Made by a program: the position numbers and the translations under genes. From the NCBI RefSeq assembly GCF_040361195.1, contig NZ_APNE01000005.1: DNA of 64,000 bases; one strand, 5' to 3'. The notes under the pieces were generated by a model. That model was given only the letters and a program-made list of their open reading frames with translations. It was not told where the DNA came from and searched no databases. Shown here one piece after another: positions 53,240-62,130 of the stretch (the first letter of the stretch is position 1; each line of letters opens with the position of its first letter). Source of the stretch: Salinisphaera hydrothermalis. GTDB taxonomy: Bacteria; Pseudomonadota; Gammaproteobacteria; Nevskiales; Salinisphaeraceae.

Positions 53240-54583
53240 TTATCGCAACATGCCGGCCCGACCGCCAGCCTTCAGATTGTTCTTGCGCATCAGGCCCTCG
53301 TACTGATGGGACATCAGATGAGCCTGAAGCTGCGCCATGAAGTCCATGACCACCACTACGATGATCAGAAGCGACGTACCGCCGAAGTAGAACGGCACGT
53401 TGTACTTGAGGATCAGCAGTTCCGGCAGCAAGCAGACCAGCGTGACATAGACCGCGCCTGCAACCGTGAGCCGGGTCAGGACGGTATCAATGTAGTTCGC
53501 CGTCTGGATACCAGGCCGCACGCCGGGAATGAACGCACCGGATTTCTTCAGGTTTTCTGCCGTTTCGCGCGAATCGAAGACCAGCGCGGTGTAGAAGAAA
53601 CAGAAGAAAATAATCATGCCCGAATAGAACAGCACATAAAGCGGCTGTCCCGGGGCAATCGCGTTCGACACCCAGTTGGCAACGCTGCCACCCTCGCCGA
53701 GAAAGCGAATGATCGTTGCCGGGAACAGAATGATGCTCGAGGCAAAGATCGGCGGAATCACCCCGGCCATGTTCAGCTTGAGCGGCAGATGCTGAGTCTG
53801 TGCCGAATACATTCGGCGTCCTCGCTGCCGCTGCGCATGATGAACCGGAATACGACGCTGCGCACGCTCGACGAAGACGACGAAGGCCAACACCGCCAGC
53901 GCGCCAACGAACAGAGCCACCACAAAGAAGAAACTCAGCTCCCCAGTACGCACCAGGTCCAACGTGCCGCCAATAGCTGACGGCAAACCGGCCACGATGG
54001 CCGAGAAAATCAGCATTGAGATACCGTTGCCGATACCGCGTTCCGTGACCTGCTCGCCCAGCCACATCAAGAACATCGCGCCCGTAGTGAGCGTGATCGC
54101 CGTCGTGAATATGAAACTGAATTCGCTGACGCCGTCGAGGGCAATGCCCTGATTCCAGAGTGCGATACCCGTTCCGACGGACTGGAACCCAGCCAGGACG
54201 ACGGTGCCGTAACGCGTATACTGCGTGATCTTACGCCGACCCGATTCGCCTTCTTTTTTCAGCTCCTTAAGCGACGGAATGGTCGCCGTGAGCAGCTGAA
54301 AAATAATCGAAGCCGAGATATACGGCATGACGCCAAGCGCGAAGATCGACAACCGCTTGAGCGCGCCGCCGGTAAACATTACGCCGACATCCAGAATCGT
54401 TCCGGATTGCTGCTGAAACAGTCGAGCGAGCTCGGCCGGGTCGATGCCCGGGACCGGGATGAAACTCCCGATCCGGAACACCACCAGCGCGCCGAGCAAG
54501 AACAGCAGCCGCTGCCGGATCTCCGTGAGATTGCCGGCATTCGGCATCATGCCGCCGCTCGCATTGTTGGAACGCTTGGCCAT
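53240..54583 (-). CDS. secY: Protein translocase subunit SecY
   Basis: 447 residues with ten membrane spans. It has NLTEIRQRLLFLLGALVVFRIGSFIPVPG around span 1, GVMPYISASIIFQLLT, and the cytoplasmic loop YQHRRIP-type segment seen as RAQRRIPVHHAQRQRGR. With SecE and SecG it forms the protein-export channel. It lies 2 bases after rplO, as in almost all spc operons. Confidence 0.97.
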   Translation of the reverse strand: MAKRSNNASGGMMPNAGNLTEIRQRLLFLLGALVVFRIGSFIPVPGIDPAELARLFQQQSGTILDVGVMFTGGALKRLSIFALGVMPYISASIIFQLLTATIPSLKELKKEGESGRRKITQYTRYGTVVLAGFQSVGTGIALWNQGIALDGVSEFSFIFTTAITLTTGAMFLMWLGEQVTERGIGNGISMLIFSAIVAGLPSAIGGTLDLVRTGELSFFFVVALFVGALAVLAFVVFVERAQRRIPVHHAQRQRGRRMYSAQTQHLPLKLNMAGVIPPIFASSIILFPATIIRFLGEGGSVANWVSNAIAPGQPLYVLFYSGMIIFFCFFYTALVFDSRETAENLKKSGAFIPGVRPGIQTANYIDTVLTRLTVAGAVYVTLVCLLPELLILKYNVPFYFGGTSLLIIVVVVMDFMAQLQAHLMSHQYEGLMRKNNLKAGGRAGMLR

Positions 54584-54585
54584 GC

Positions 54586-55014
54586 TTATTCGCCGACCGA
54601 ACCGCCCGCCGATTCGATGGCCTGACGGGCGCCGGCACTCGCCGCCACACCCTTCAGCGTCACCGCCGAGGACAGCTCGCCCGAAGCGATAATCTTAGCG
54701 CCACGCGCCTGTCGCGGGACGATGCCCGCGTTCTTCAACGCCGCCAGATCCACTTCGCCGGAGAGCTTGTTCAAGCCGTCCAACCGTACTTCGACAACAC
54801 CGGAGCCCGTCGCGTGGAAACCGCGCTTGGGGATACGACGTTGCAGCGGCATCTGACCGCCTTCAAAGCCGACCTTCTTGTAGCCGCCGCTGCGCGAGTG
54901 CTGGCCCTTGTGGCCACGGCCCGCCGTCTTGCCCAGGTCGGAGCCCGAACCGCGACCGACGCGCTTCGCGCTCGGGCGCGAGCCATCCGTGTAATGCAGG
55001 TCGTTGAGCTTCAT
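54586..55014 (-). CDS. rplO: 50S ribosomal protein L15
   Basis: 142 residues. It begins MKLNDLHYTDGSRPSAKRVGRG, with the Gly-rich GSGLGKTAGRGHKGQ-type tail (here GSDLGKTAGRGHKGQHSRSGG) and GGQMPLQRRIPKRGF. Its ATG directly follows the rpmD stop with no spacer. Confidence 0.97.
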   Translation of the reverse strand: MKLNDLHYTDGSRPSAKRVGRGSGSDLGKTAGRGHKGQHSRSGGYKKVGFEGGQMPLQRRIPKRGFHATGSGVVEVRLDGLNKLSGEVDLAALKNAGIVPRQARGAKIIASGELSSAVTLKGVAASAGARQAIESAGGSVGE

Positions 55015-55200
55015 TTAAACCTCCTCGACCGCAAGCATGTCAGCAACCTTGTTGACCATGCCGCGATTTTCCGGGGTGTCGGCCACTTCGACCGAGTGAT
55101 TCACACGACGCAGACCCAGGCCCCGGACGCAGGCGCGATGACGCGCGACGCGGCCGATAGGGCTCTTGATCAGCGTAACCTTGATCCGCTTGTCTGCCAT
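55015..55200 (-). CDS. rpmD: 50S ribosomal protein L30
   Basis: 61 residues. It begins MADKRIKVTLIKSPIGR and contains LGLRRVNHSVEVADTPENRGMVNKV, the L30 signature. It lies 11 bases after rpsE and directly abuts rplO. Confidence 0.97.
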   Translation of the reverse strand: MADKRIKVTLIKSPIGRVARHRACVRGLGLRRVNHSVEVADTPENRGMVNKVADMLAVEEV

Positions 55201-55211
55201 GACCGCCTCGC

Positions 55212-55721
55212 TTAAGCCGTAATATCTTCGACGGACTTGCCACGCTTGGCCGCGATGAACTCCGGATCGTGCATGTTGCGCAGACCATTGATGGTTGCCC
55301 GCACCAGGTTGATCGGGTTACGCGAGCCATAGCTCTTGCACAGTACGTTGTTCACGCCAGCGACCTCGAACACGGCACGCATGCCGCCACCCGCGATCAC
55401 GCCGGTACCTTCCGACGCAGGACGCATGATCACCTTGCTCGAACCATGCTCGCCGACGATAGCGTGCTGCAGCGTAGAACCTTCCTTGATCTGAACGCGC
55501 ACCATGCTCTTGCGTGCGGCCTCCATCGCCTTGGCAATGGCCAGCGGCACTTCACGCGCCTTGCCATAACCGTAGCCCACCCGGCCTTCACCGTCGCCAA
55601 CCACGGTCAGCGCGGTGAAACCGAATTGACGGCCACCCTTGACCACCTTGGCCACGCGGTTAACGGTTACCAGCTTCTCGAGCAGGTCGCCTTCGGTGCG
55701 TTGTTCGTTACGTGTTGCCAT
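55212..55721 (-). CDS. rpsE: 30S ribosomal protein S5
   Basis: 169 residues. The N-terminal double-stranded RNA-binding part has LVTVNRVAKVVKGGRQFGFTALTVVGDG, and the C-terminal part has SYGSRNPINLVRATINGL. It helps decoding fidelity and 30S assembly. It lies 12 bases after rplR. Confidence 0.97.
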   Translation of the reverse strand: MATRNEQRTEGDLLEKLVTVNRVAKVVKGGRQFGFTALTVVGDGEGRVGYGYGKAREVPLAIAKAMEAARKSMVRVQIKEGSTLQHAIVGEHGSSKVIMRPASEGTGVIAGGGMRAVFEVAGVNNVLCKSYGSRNPINLVRATINGLRNMHDPEFIAAKRGKSVEDITA

Positions 55722-55733
55722 GTCTCGTATCCG

Positions 55734-56093
55734 TTAGAACTGCAGGCCGTTTTCACGCGCGGCATCCGCCAGCGCCTTGATGCGGCCGTGATAGGCAAAG
55801 CCCGAGCGATCGAAGGCGACCTCCTGGATGCCCGCAGCCTTGGCGCGTTCGGCGATCGTGCGACCGACGAGTTCCGCTGCCGACTTGTTGCCGCGATGGC
55901 CCGACACTTCGGCGCGCAGATCCTTGTCGATCGTCGACGCCGAAACCAGGGTCTGGCCGCCATCGGGCGACACGATCTGGGCGTAAATGTGCTGCGGGGT
56001 CCGGTGCACCGACAGGCGGTGCGCGCCCAGCTTGCGCATGTGCATTCGGGCCCGGCGCGCACGCCGCAGACGAGAAACCGTTTTCTTGTGCAT
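55734..56093 (-). CDS. rplR: 50S ribosomal protein L18
   Basis: 119 residues. It begins MHKKTVSRLRRARRARMHM and has RLSVHRTPQHIYAQIV and FDRSGFAYHGRIKALADAARENGL, typical of L18, which binds 5S rRNA. It lies 36 bases after rplF. Confidence 0.97.
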   Translation of the reverse strand: MHKKTVSRLRRARRARMHMRKLGAHRLSVHRTPQHIYAQIVSPDGGQTLVSASTIDKDLRAEVSGHRGNKSAAELVGRTIAERAKAAGIQEVAFDRSGFAYHGRIKALADAARENGLQF

Positions 56094-56129
56094 AACGATC
56101 CTGAATCCGTTGCTGTAGGCGAAACCGCG

Positions 56130-56660
56130 CTACTTCTTCTTGGCGTCTTTGCGAATGATCCGCTCATCCGCGTAGCGAATGCCCTTGCCCTTATAAGGCT
56201 CCGGCGGACGCCACGCCCGAATCTCCGCTGCGGCTTGACCGACGACCTGCTTGTCAGCGCCCTTGAGCACGATTTCGGTCGCACTCGGGGTTTCGACGCT
56301 CACACCCTGCGGCATTTCGTACACCACGGGGTGCGACAAGCCGAGCGACAGGTTGACCTTGTTGCCCTGGGCCTGAGCGCGATAACCCACGCCTTCGAGC
56401 TGCAACTTGCGCTCGAAGCCTTCGGTCACACCGCGGACCATGTTGGCAACCGTGGCGCGCACCGTACCCGCCATCGCCATGTTCGGCTGGCGACCGGTGG
56501 CCTGCGCACGGGCCACGCCATCAGCCACTTCCACATCAACACCCTGGGGCAGGCGGAAAGCGAGCTCGCCTCCCTTGCCCTTCACGGTGAGGTCGCGGCC
56601 ATTGACGACGCACTCGACGCCGCTCGGAATATTGACCGGTGCTTTGGCTACTCTGGACAT
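56130..56660 (-). CDS. rplF: 50S ribosomal protein L6
   Basis: 176 residues. It begins MSRVAKAPVNIPSGVE; the C-terminal RNA-binding motif is RAWRPPEPYKGKGIRYADE. It sits near the sarcin-ricin loop. It lies 25 bases after rpsH. Confidence 0.97.
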   Translation of the reverse strand: MSRVAKAPVNIPSGVECVVNGRDLTVKGKGGELAFRLPQGVDVEVADGVARAQATGRQPNMAMAGTVRATVANMVRGVTEGFERKLQLEGVGYRAQAQGNKVNLSLGLSHPVVYEMPQGVSVETPSATEIVLKGADKQVVGQAAAEIRAWRPPEPYKGKGIRYADERIIRKDAKKK

Positions 56661-56685
56661 CTTTTTGCTCCTCGCCTGACCGGCC

Positions 56686-57081
56686 TTACGATACGTAGCA
56701 GAGGACTTCGCCGCCGTGACCGGCCGCGCGGGCCGCCCGGTCGGACATCACGCCCTGCGACGTCGAGATGATCGAAATACCCAGGCCACCAACGACCTCC
56801 GGCACATCGTTCTTATTGCAGTACAGACGCAGGCCAGGCTTGGACGCGCGCTCGATGTACTCGATCACGCCGTGGCCTTGGAAGTACTTCAAGCCGATCC
56901 GGAGACGCGGCTTACCGTCGACCTCGGCCGTCTCGTAGCCACTGATGTAGCCTTCATCCTCGAGCACCTTCGCAATCGCGAGCTTGAGCTTCGAGGAGGG
57001 CATTTCAACGCTTTCCTTGTCCGCCGACTGCCCGTTACGAATACGGGTGAGCATGTCGGCGATGGGGTCAGTCATACTCAT
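56686..57081 (-). CDS. rpsH: 30S ribosomal protein S8
   Basis: 131 residues. It begins MSMTDPIADMLTRIRNGQ (the Met at codon 3 may be the true start) and ends with the S8 signature STSQGVMSDRAARAAGHGGEVLCYV. It binds 16S helix 21, and in E. coli it represses the spc operon at the L5 site. It lies 26 bases after rpsN. Confidence 0.96.
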   Translation of the reverse strand: MSMTDPIADMLTRIRNGQSADKESVEMPSSKLKLAIAKVLEDEGYISGYETAEVDGKPRLRIGLKYFQGHGVIEYIERASKPGLRLYCNKNDVPEVVGGLGISIISTSQGVMSDRAARAAGHGGEVLCYVS

Positions 57082-57107
57082 GCGTACCGATACCTATTAA
57101 CTGTGAA

Positions 57108-57413
57108 CTACCAGGACGACAGCACGAGGCCGGGCACTTCGCCCCGCATCGCAGCTTCGCGCAGCTTGTTACGGGACAGACCGAACTTGCGATATACGCC
57201 CTTCGGACGGCCCGTGACGCGGCAGCGGCGTGTAACCCGGGTCGGGCTCGCGTCGCGCGGCAGCGCCTGCAGCTCCTGGGCGGCGGCATAACGCTCTTCA
57301 GGCGTGGCGTGCGGATCGTTGATCCGAGCCTTGATCGCCTCGCGCTTGGCCGCGTACTTGGCTACCTTTTTCATGCGCTTTTCATCACGCGCAATCATGC
57401 TTTTCTTCGCCAT
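57108..57413 (-). CDS. rpsN: 30S ribosomal protein S14
   Basis: 101 residues, the long zinc-free type with no CxxC. It begins MAKKSMIARDEKRMKKVAKYAAKRE and has CRVTGRPKGVYRKFGLSRNKLREAAMRGEVPG. It starts 2 bases after rplE. Confidence 0.97.
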   Translation of the reverse strand: MAKKSMIARDEKRMKKVAKYAAKREAIKARINDPHATPEERYAAAQELQALPRDASPTRVTRRCRVTGRPKGVYRKFGLSRNKLREAAMRGEVPGLVLSSW

Positions 57414-57415
57414 AA

Positions 57416-57979
57416 CTATCTCCGGAAGGGGAAGTTGAACCCTTCGAGCAGGGCTCGCCCTTCTTCATCGCTCGACGCAGACGTCGAGATCACGATATCC
57501 ATGCCGCGCAGCGCGTCCACGCGATCGTAGTCGATCTCGGGAAACACGATCTGCTCGCGCAGGCCCAGGCTGTAGTTGCCCCGCCCGTCGAACGAACGCG
57601 GGTTCAAGCCACGGAAGTCACGGATACGCGGCAATGTGACGTTGACCAGGCGATCCAGGAATTCGTACATACGGGCCCGACGCAGCGTGACCTTGCAGCC
57701 GATCGGCCAGCCCTCGCGGATCTTGAACCCGGCAACCGACTTACGAGCGCGGGTCATCACCGGCTTCTGGCCAGCGATCTTTTCCATATCGCCCATCGCG
57801 GCTTCGATCACCTTACGATCGGAGACTGCCTCGCCGACGCCCATGTTGAGCGTAATCTTGGTGATTCGCGGCGCCGCCATGCGACTGCTGTAGCCGAACT
57901 TCTCGACCAGCTCGCCGATGATGCGGTCGTTATAGACCGCCTTCAACCGCGGTGGGATTGTTTGTTCTGCGTTTTCCAT
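57416..57979 (-). CDS. rplE: 50S ribosomal protein L5
   Basis: 187 residues. Key parts are ITKITLNMGVGEAVSDRK, GQKPVMTRARKSVAGFKIREG and the C-terminal ISTSASSDEEGRALLEGFNFPF. It binds 5S rRNA. The N-terminus carries a short extension (MENAEQTIPPRLKA) compared with E. coli. It lies 7 bases after rplX. Confidence 0.97.
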   Translation of the reverse strand: MENAEQTIPPRLKAVYNDRIIGELVEKFGYSSRMAAPRITKITLNMGVGEAVSDRKVIEAAMGDMEKIAGQKPVMTRARKSVAGFKIREGWPIGCKVTLRRARMYEFLDRLVNVTLPRIRDFRGLNPRSFDGRGNYSLGLREQIVFPEIDYDRVDALRGMDIVISTSASSDEEGRALLEGFNFPFRR

Positions 57980-57986
57980 GACTCGC

Positions 57987-58319
57987 CTACGCGTCCACTA
58001 CTTCGCCGGACGACTTGAAGACACGCACCTTGCGGCGGTCTTCGCCCTCGCCCAGCCATTTGAAACCAACACGCTCGCCCTTCTCGGTCTGCGGGTTGTA
58101 AAGCATCACGTTCGACACGTGCAGAGGCATCTCGCGTTCCTCGATGCCGCCCTGGATGCCCGCATTCGGGTCCGGGCGCACGTGCCTCTTGACCATGTTG
58201 ATGCCTTCAACCACGACTTTGTCGTTGGCGAGCACGCGAGTGACGGTGCCACGACGACCCCGGTCCTTGCCGGAGACCACCATGACTTCGTCGCCGTTAC
58301 GGATCTTGCTGGAGCTCAT
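57987..58319 (-). CDS. rplX: 50S ribosomal protein L24
   Basis: 110 residues with the KOW motif near the start (NGDEVMVVSGKDRGRRGTVTRV). It initiates 50S assembly by binding 23S domain I. Its start overlaps the rplN stop by 4 bases (ATGA). Confidence 0.97.
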   Translation of the reverse strand: MSSSKIRNGDEVMVVSGKDRGRRGTVTRVLANDKVVVEGINMVKRHVRPDPNAGIQGGIEEREMPLHVSNVMLYNPQTEKGERVGFKWLGEGEDRRKVRVFKSSGEVVDA

Positions 58320-58681
58320 AGCACCTCCGGCGCAAGCGAAATGATGCGCATGAACTTGGCACGCAACTCACGAGTCACCGGGCCGAAAATACGCGTCCCG
58401 ACCGGCTCGTTGTTGTTGTTCAGCAGCACCGCCGCGTTGCTGTCGAAGCGGATGACCGAGCCATCCACACGACGCACACCGCGCTTGGTGCGCACCACGA
58501 CCGCGTTCATCACATCGCCTTTCTTCACACGGCCACGCGGAATCGCGTCCTTGACCGTGATCTTGATGATGTCACCGACCCGGGCGTAACGCCGATGCGA
58601 GCCACCCAGCACCTTGATGCACTGGACCCGACGGGCGCCGCTGTTGTCGGCCGCACTGAGTTCCGATTCTGTCTGAATCAT
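58316..58681 (-). CDS. rplN: 50S ribosomal protein L14
   Basis: 121 residues from the ATG at 58681 (MIQTESELSAADNSGARRVQCIKVLGGS). The frame stays open upstream across the end of rpsQ, but only this start gives the family N-terminus. VRTKRGVRRVDGSVIRFDSNAAVLL is the L14 signature. It would begin the spc operon, 8 bases after rpsQ, so no promoter gap separates S10 and spc here. Confidence 0.97.
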   Translation of the reverse strand: MIQTESELSAADNSGARRVQCIKVLGGSHRRYARVGDIIKITVKDAIPRGRVKKGDVMNAVVVRTKRGVRRVDGSVIRFDSNAAVLLNNNNEPVGTRIFGPVTRELRAKFMRIISLAPEVL

Positions 58682-58689
58682 GACCTTGG

Positions 58690-58989
58690 CTATCCTGCAG
58701 TATCGAACTCGCCAGCCTTGTCGACGACACGGCTGAGCGACCACGACTTGTGACGGGAGATCGGGCGACCCTCACGAATTTCGACCCAGTCGCCGACATT
58801 GCAGACGTTATCTGCGTCGTGCGCCTTGAGCTTCGTGCTGCGCTTGACGTATTTGCCGTACAGCGGATGCTGCATGCGCCGCTCGATCGACACCACGATG
58901 GTCTTGTCCATCGCGTTGCTGACAACGCGGCCCACAAGCGCGCGCTGGCGCTTTTCGCCGGCTTCGGGTTGCGTGTTGGTATCGCTCAT
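58690..58989 (-). CDS. rpsQ: 30S ribosomal protein S17
   Basis: 99 residues with the OB-fold core LVGRVVSNAMDKTIVVSIERRMQHPLYGKYVKRSTKLKAHD and VGDWVEIREGRPISRHKSW. The N-terminus is slightly longer than in E. coli (84 residues). It lies 5 bases after rpmC. Confidence 0.97.
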   Translation of the reverse strand: MSDTNTQPEAGEKRQRALVGRVVSNAMDKTIVVSIERRMQHPLYGKYVKRSTKLKAHDADNVCNVGDWVEIREGRPISRHKSWSLSRVVDKAGEFDTAG

Positions 58990-58994
58990 CGGAG

Positions 58995-59189
58995 TTAACC
59001 CTGCTTGCGTGCTTCGTTGAGCACGGTCTTGATACGGGCGATATCGCGCCGGATACGTCCGAACTGATGCGTCGCCGCCAGCTGACCGGTGCCCTGCTGC
59101 ATCCGGAGGTTGAACTGCTCGCGCCGCAGCGCGACCAGCTCGTCGTTCAGCTCATCGGCCGATTTTTCTCGCAGATCTTTTGCTTTCAT
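58995..59189 (-). CDS. rpmC: 50S ribosomal protein L29
   Basis: 64 residues, two helices: MKAKDLREKSADELNDEL, then REQFNLRMQQGTGQLA and IRRDIARIKTVLNE. It sits at the peptide exit, near the SRP and trigger-factor site. It lies 8 bases after rplP. Confidence 0.97.
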   Translation of the reverse strand: MKAKDLREKSADELNDELVALRREQFNLRMQQGTGQLAATHQFGRIRRDIARIKTVLNEARKQG

Positions 59190-59197
59190 GATCGCCT

Positions 59198-59611
59198 CTA
59201 CATGACCTTGCGTTCGACGAACACGGTCTTGACCGGCAGTTTCGATGCGGCCAGCCGGAACGCTTCCTGCGCGACTTCGCGCGAGACGCCTTCCATTTCG
59301 TAGAGCATCGAACCCGGCTGGACCTTGGCCACCCAGAATTCGACGTTGCCCTTGCCCTTACCCATACGCACTTCGATGGGCTTCTTAGTCACGGGCTTGT
59401 CCGGGAACACGCGGATCCAGGTCTTGCCGCCACGACGGATATGACGGGTCATGGCACGACGCGCCGCCTCGATCTGGCGGGCGGTCAGACGACCACGCTC
59501 CACGGCCTTCAGGCCGTATTCGCCGAAGCTGACTTCGTTACCGCGCTGGGCCAGACCACGGTTGCGGCCCTTCTGAACCTTGCGGAACTTGACTCGCTTG
59601 GGTTGCAACAT
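59198..59611 (-). CDS. rplP: 50S ribosomal protein L16
   Basis: 137 residues. It begins MLQPKRVKFRKVQKGRNRG; GRLTARQIEAARRAMTRHIRRGGK and GKGNVEFWVAKVQPG are conserved. It organises the A-site tRNA region of the 50S subunit. It lies 6 bases after rpsC. Confidence 0.97.
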   Translation of the reverse strand: MLQPKRVKFRKVQKGRNRGLAQRGNEVSFGEYGLKAVERGRLTARQIEAARRAMTRHIRRGGKTWIRVFPDKPVTKKPIEVRMGKGKGNVEFWVAKVQPGSMLYEMEGVSREVAQEAFRLAASKLPVKTVFVERKVM

Positions 59612-59617
59612 ATCGGC

Positions 59618-60295
59618 TTACCCCGCTGCGGCGCCCGATTCGGCGCCTTCCTCGACACGAGGCTCGGTGTCGAACACCTCGCCCTTGAAGATCCAGACCT
59701 TGACGCCGATGACGCCGTAGGTCGTCTTGGCTTCCGCCAGGCCATAATCGATGTCAGCACGCAGCGTATGCAGCGGCACACGACCGTCGCGATACCATTC
59801 GGTACGCGCGATCTCGGCACCGTTTAGACGGCCCGCAACGTTGACACGAATACCGCCGGCGCCCAGGCGCATGGCATTGCCCACCGCGCGCTTCATGGCA
59901 CGGCGGAACATGATGCGGCGCTCGAGCTGCTGCGCGATGTTCTGCGCGACGAGATAGGCGTCCAGTTCCGGACGACGAATCTCCTCAACCGACAGATGCA
60001 CCGGCACACCCATGCGCCGAGACACCTCGGCACGCAGCTTGTCGATGTCCTCGCCCTTCTTGCCAATCACGATACCCGGACGCGCCGTATGAATCGTGAT
60101 GCGAGCCGAGCGCGCTGGCCGGTCGATCTGAATGCGGCTGACCGAAGCGTGCGCCAGACGTTCACGAATGAACTCGCGCACCGCTAGATCGGTGTTCAGC
60201 GCATCGGCGTAACCTTGGCCCTCGGCGTACCAGCGCGAGCTCCACTCGGTGGTGATGCCGAGCCGGAAACCGACGGGATGTACTTTATGACCCAT
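59618..60295 (-). CDS. rpsC: 30S ribosomal protein S3
   Basis: 225 residues. It begins MGHKVHPVGFRLGITTEW; the KH domain has RPGIVIGKKGEDIDKLR, and the C-terminal domain has RTEWYRDGRVPLHTLRADIDYG. It forms part of the mRNA entry site. The C-terminus ends in an acidic and Ala-rich tail. It lies 26 bases after rplV. Confidence 0.97.
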   Translation of the reverse strand: MGHKVHPVGFRLGITTEWSSRWYAEGQGYADALNTDLAVREFIRERLAHASVSRIQIDRPARSARITIHTARPGIVIGKKGEDIDKLRAEVSRRMGVPVHLSVEEIRRPELDAYLVAQNIAQQLERRIMFRRAMKRAVGNAMRLGAGGIRVNVAGRLNGAEIARTEWYRDGRVPLHTLRADIDYGLAEAKTTYGVIGVKVWIFKGEVFDTEPRVEEGAESGAAAG

Positions 60296-60321
60296 ATCTA
60301 TATCCGCTGTCGTTGGACCGC

Positions 60322-60654
60322 CTAGCGGTCGGCCACACGAATGGTGACGTGACTCGTACGCTTGAGGATGCGATCGGCGCTCCCGCGAGCACGCGGCTTC
60401 ATCCGCTTCATCGTCGGCCCCTCGTCGACCATGATGGTCGCGATCTTGAGCTCGTCGATATCCGCGCCCTCGTTGTGCTCGGCATTGGCCACGGCCGACT
60501 CGAGCACCTTGCGCACGATATGCGCGGCTTTCTTGGTCGAGAACTCGAGCACTTCGAGTGCGCGCTCGACCGGCATGCCCCGCACCTCGTCAGCGACCAG
60601 ACGGGCCTTCTGCGGCGAGATACGCGCAAACCGCAATTTAGCGACAGATTCCAT
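60322..60654 (-). CDS. rplV: 50S ribosomal protein L22
   Basis: 110 residues. It has ARISPQKARLVADEVRG near the start, and the tunnel-lining hairpin region MVDEGPTMKRMKPRARGSADRI, where macrolide-affecting changes occur in other bacteria. It lies 15 bases after rpsS. Confidence 0.97.
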   Translation of the reverse strand: MESVAKLRFARISPQKARLVADEVRGMPVERALEVLEFSTKKAAHIVRKVLESAVANAEHNEGADIDELKIATIMVDEGPTMKRMKPRARGSADRILKRTSHVTIRVADR

Positions 60655-60669
60655 CTCGATATCTCCGCG

Positions 60670-60939
60670 TTAACCCTTGCGATCGCCGAGATGACCCTTG
60701 AAGGTTCGGGTCGGCGAAAATTCACCCAGCTTGTGCCCGACCATGTTCTCGGACACGAAAACCGGGACGTGCTGGCGGCCGTTGTGGACCGAAATGGTCA
60801 GACCGATCATGTCCGGCGTGACCATCGAGCGACGCGACCAGGTCTTGATCGGACGCTTCGTGCTCTGCCCCTGGGCCGCCTCGACCTTCTTGGCCAGATG
60901 CAGGTCGACGAAGGGACCTTTCTTGATAGAACGTGGCAT
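60670..60939 (-). CDS. rpsS: 30S ribosomal protein S19
   Basis: 89 residues. It begins MPRSIKKGPFVDLHLAKKV, with TWSRRSMVTPDMIGLTISVHNGRQHVPV and MVGHKLGEFSPTR. It pairs with S13 in the 30S head. It lies 27 bases after rplB. Confidence 0.97.
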   Translation of the reverse strand: MPRSIKKGPFVDLHLAKKVEAAQGQSTKRPIKTWSRRSMVTPDMIGLTISVHNGRQHVPVFVSENMVGHKLGEFSPTRTFKGHLGDRKG

Positions 60940-60966
60940 AACTTATCCCGTACCTTGTCTGGCGCC

Positions 60967-61803
60967 CTAGCGCTTTTTGCGCTTGGTGCTCCGACGGACA
61001 ATCATGCCGTCGGTGCGCTTGTTCGAACGAGTCTTCAGGCCCTTGGTCTTCCAACCCCACGGGCTGGTCGGATGACGGCCGCCACTGGTGCGACCCTCAC
61101 CACCACCGTGCGGATGGTCGATCGGGTTCATGGCCACACCGCGAACGGTCGGGCGCTTGCCGCGCCAACGCGTTGCGCCGGCCTTACCGAGCTGCCGCAG
61201 GCTATGCTCGTTGTTACCAACTTCGCCCACGGTCGCCTTGCAATTGACATGAACGCGGCGCGTCTCACCAGACTTCAACCGCAGCACGCAATATTCGCCG
61301 GCACGCGCCGCGATCTGAATGCTGGTGCCGGCACTACGCGCCAACTGCGCGCCCTTGCCCGGCCGCATCTCCACACAGTGCACCGTGGTGCCGACCGGAA
61401 TACTGGCCAGCGGCAACGCGTTGCCCGGACGAATCGGCGACTGGGGGCCCGACACGATTGGCGTGCCCGCCTCGACGCCGCGCGGCGCAATAATGTAACG
61501 ACGCTCGCCGTCGGCGTAGAGCACCAGGGCGATGTTCGCGCTACGGTTCGGATCGTACTCGAGACGTTCGACCTTGCCCGGCACGCCATCCTTGTCGCGC
61601 TTGAAATCAATCAGGCGATAGTGCTGACGATGGCCGCCACCCCGATGCCGCACCGTGATGCGACCGTCGGTATTGCGACCACCCTGCTTGTGCTTCTTGA
61701 CCAGCAGGGCTTCGTGCGGCTTGCCGTTGTGCAGATCGGGGCGCTTTACGCTGACCACGAACCGCCGGCCGGCCGATGTCGGTTTGGCTTTCTTGAGTGC
61801 CAT
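60967..61803 (-). CDS. rplB: 50S ribosomal protein L2
   Basis: 278 residues. It has GRITVRHRGGGHRQHYR, GNALPLASIPVGTTVHCVE, and the C-terminal GVAMNPIDHPHGGGEGR with the essential His of peptidyl-transfer assembly. It lies 24 bases after rplW. Confidence 0.97.
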   Translation of the reverse strand: MALKKAKPTSAGRRFVVSVKRPDLHNGKPHEALLVKKHKQGGRNTDGRITVRHRGGGHRQHYRLIDFKRDKDGVPGKVERLEYDPNRSANIALVLYADGERRYIIAPRGVEAGTPIVSGPQSPIRPGNALPLASIPVGTTVHCVEMRPGKGAQLARSAGTSIQIAARAGEYCVLRLKSGETRRVHVNCKATVGEVGNNEHSLRQLGKAGATRWRGKRPTVRGVAMNPIDHPHGGGEGRTSGGRHPTSPWGWKTKGLKTRSNKRTDGMIVRRSTKRKKR

Positions 61804-61827
61804 AATATTCAGCTCCGCTACGTCGCC

Positions 61828-62130
61828 CTACTGGGCAGCGCCGTCAAGAAAATCGATTTCGTCGCCGTCGGCCAGCGTCACGTAAGCCTTCTTGAAGCCG
61901 CTGCGCGCGCCCGGCTGGCCGCGAAAACGCTTCTGCTTCGGCTTGTTGTTCAGCGTCGTGACACTTTCGACTTTCACGTCGAACAGTGCGGCCACGGCCT
62001 CGGCGATTTCATGCTTGCTTGCATCACCGGCCACCTTAAAGACGACCTGATTGGCCGCATCGCCGACCACGGACGCCTTCTCGGATACGTGCGGCGAACG
62101 CAGCACCTGATAAATGCGCTCTTTATTCAT
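61828..62130 (-). CDS. rplW: 50S ribosomal protein L23
   Basis: 100 residues from the ATG at 62130, which overlaps the rplD stop as ATGA; an ATG three codons earlier lies inside rplD. It begins MNKERIYQVLRSPHVSEKAS, with TLNNKPKQKRFRGQPGARSGFKKAYV. It is a docking site for SRP and trigger factor at the tunnel exit. Confidence 0.96.
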   Translation of the reverse strand: MNKERIYQVLRSPHVSEKASVVGDAANQVVFKVAGDASKHEIAEAVAALFDVKVESVTTLNNKPKQKRFRGQPGARSGFKKAYVTLADGDEIDFLDGAAQ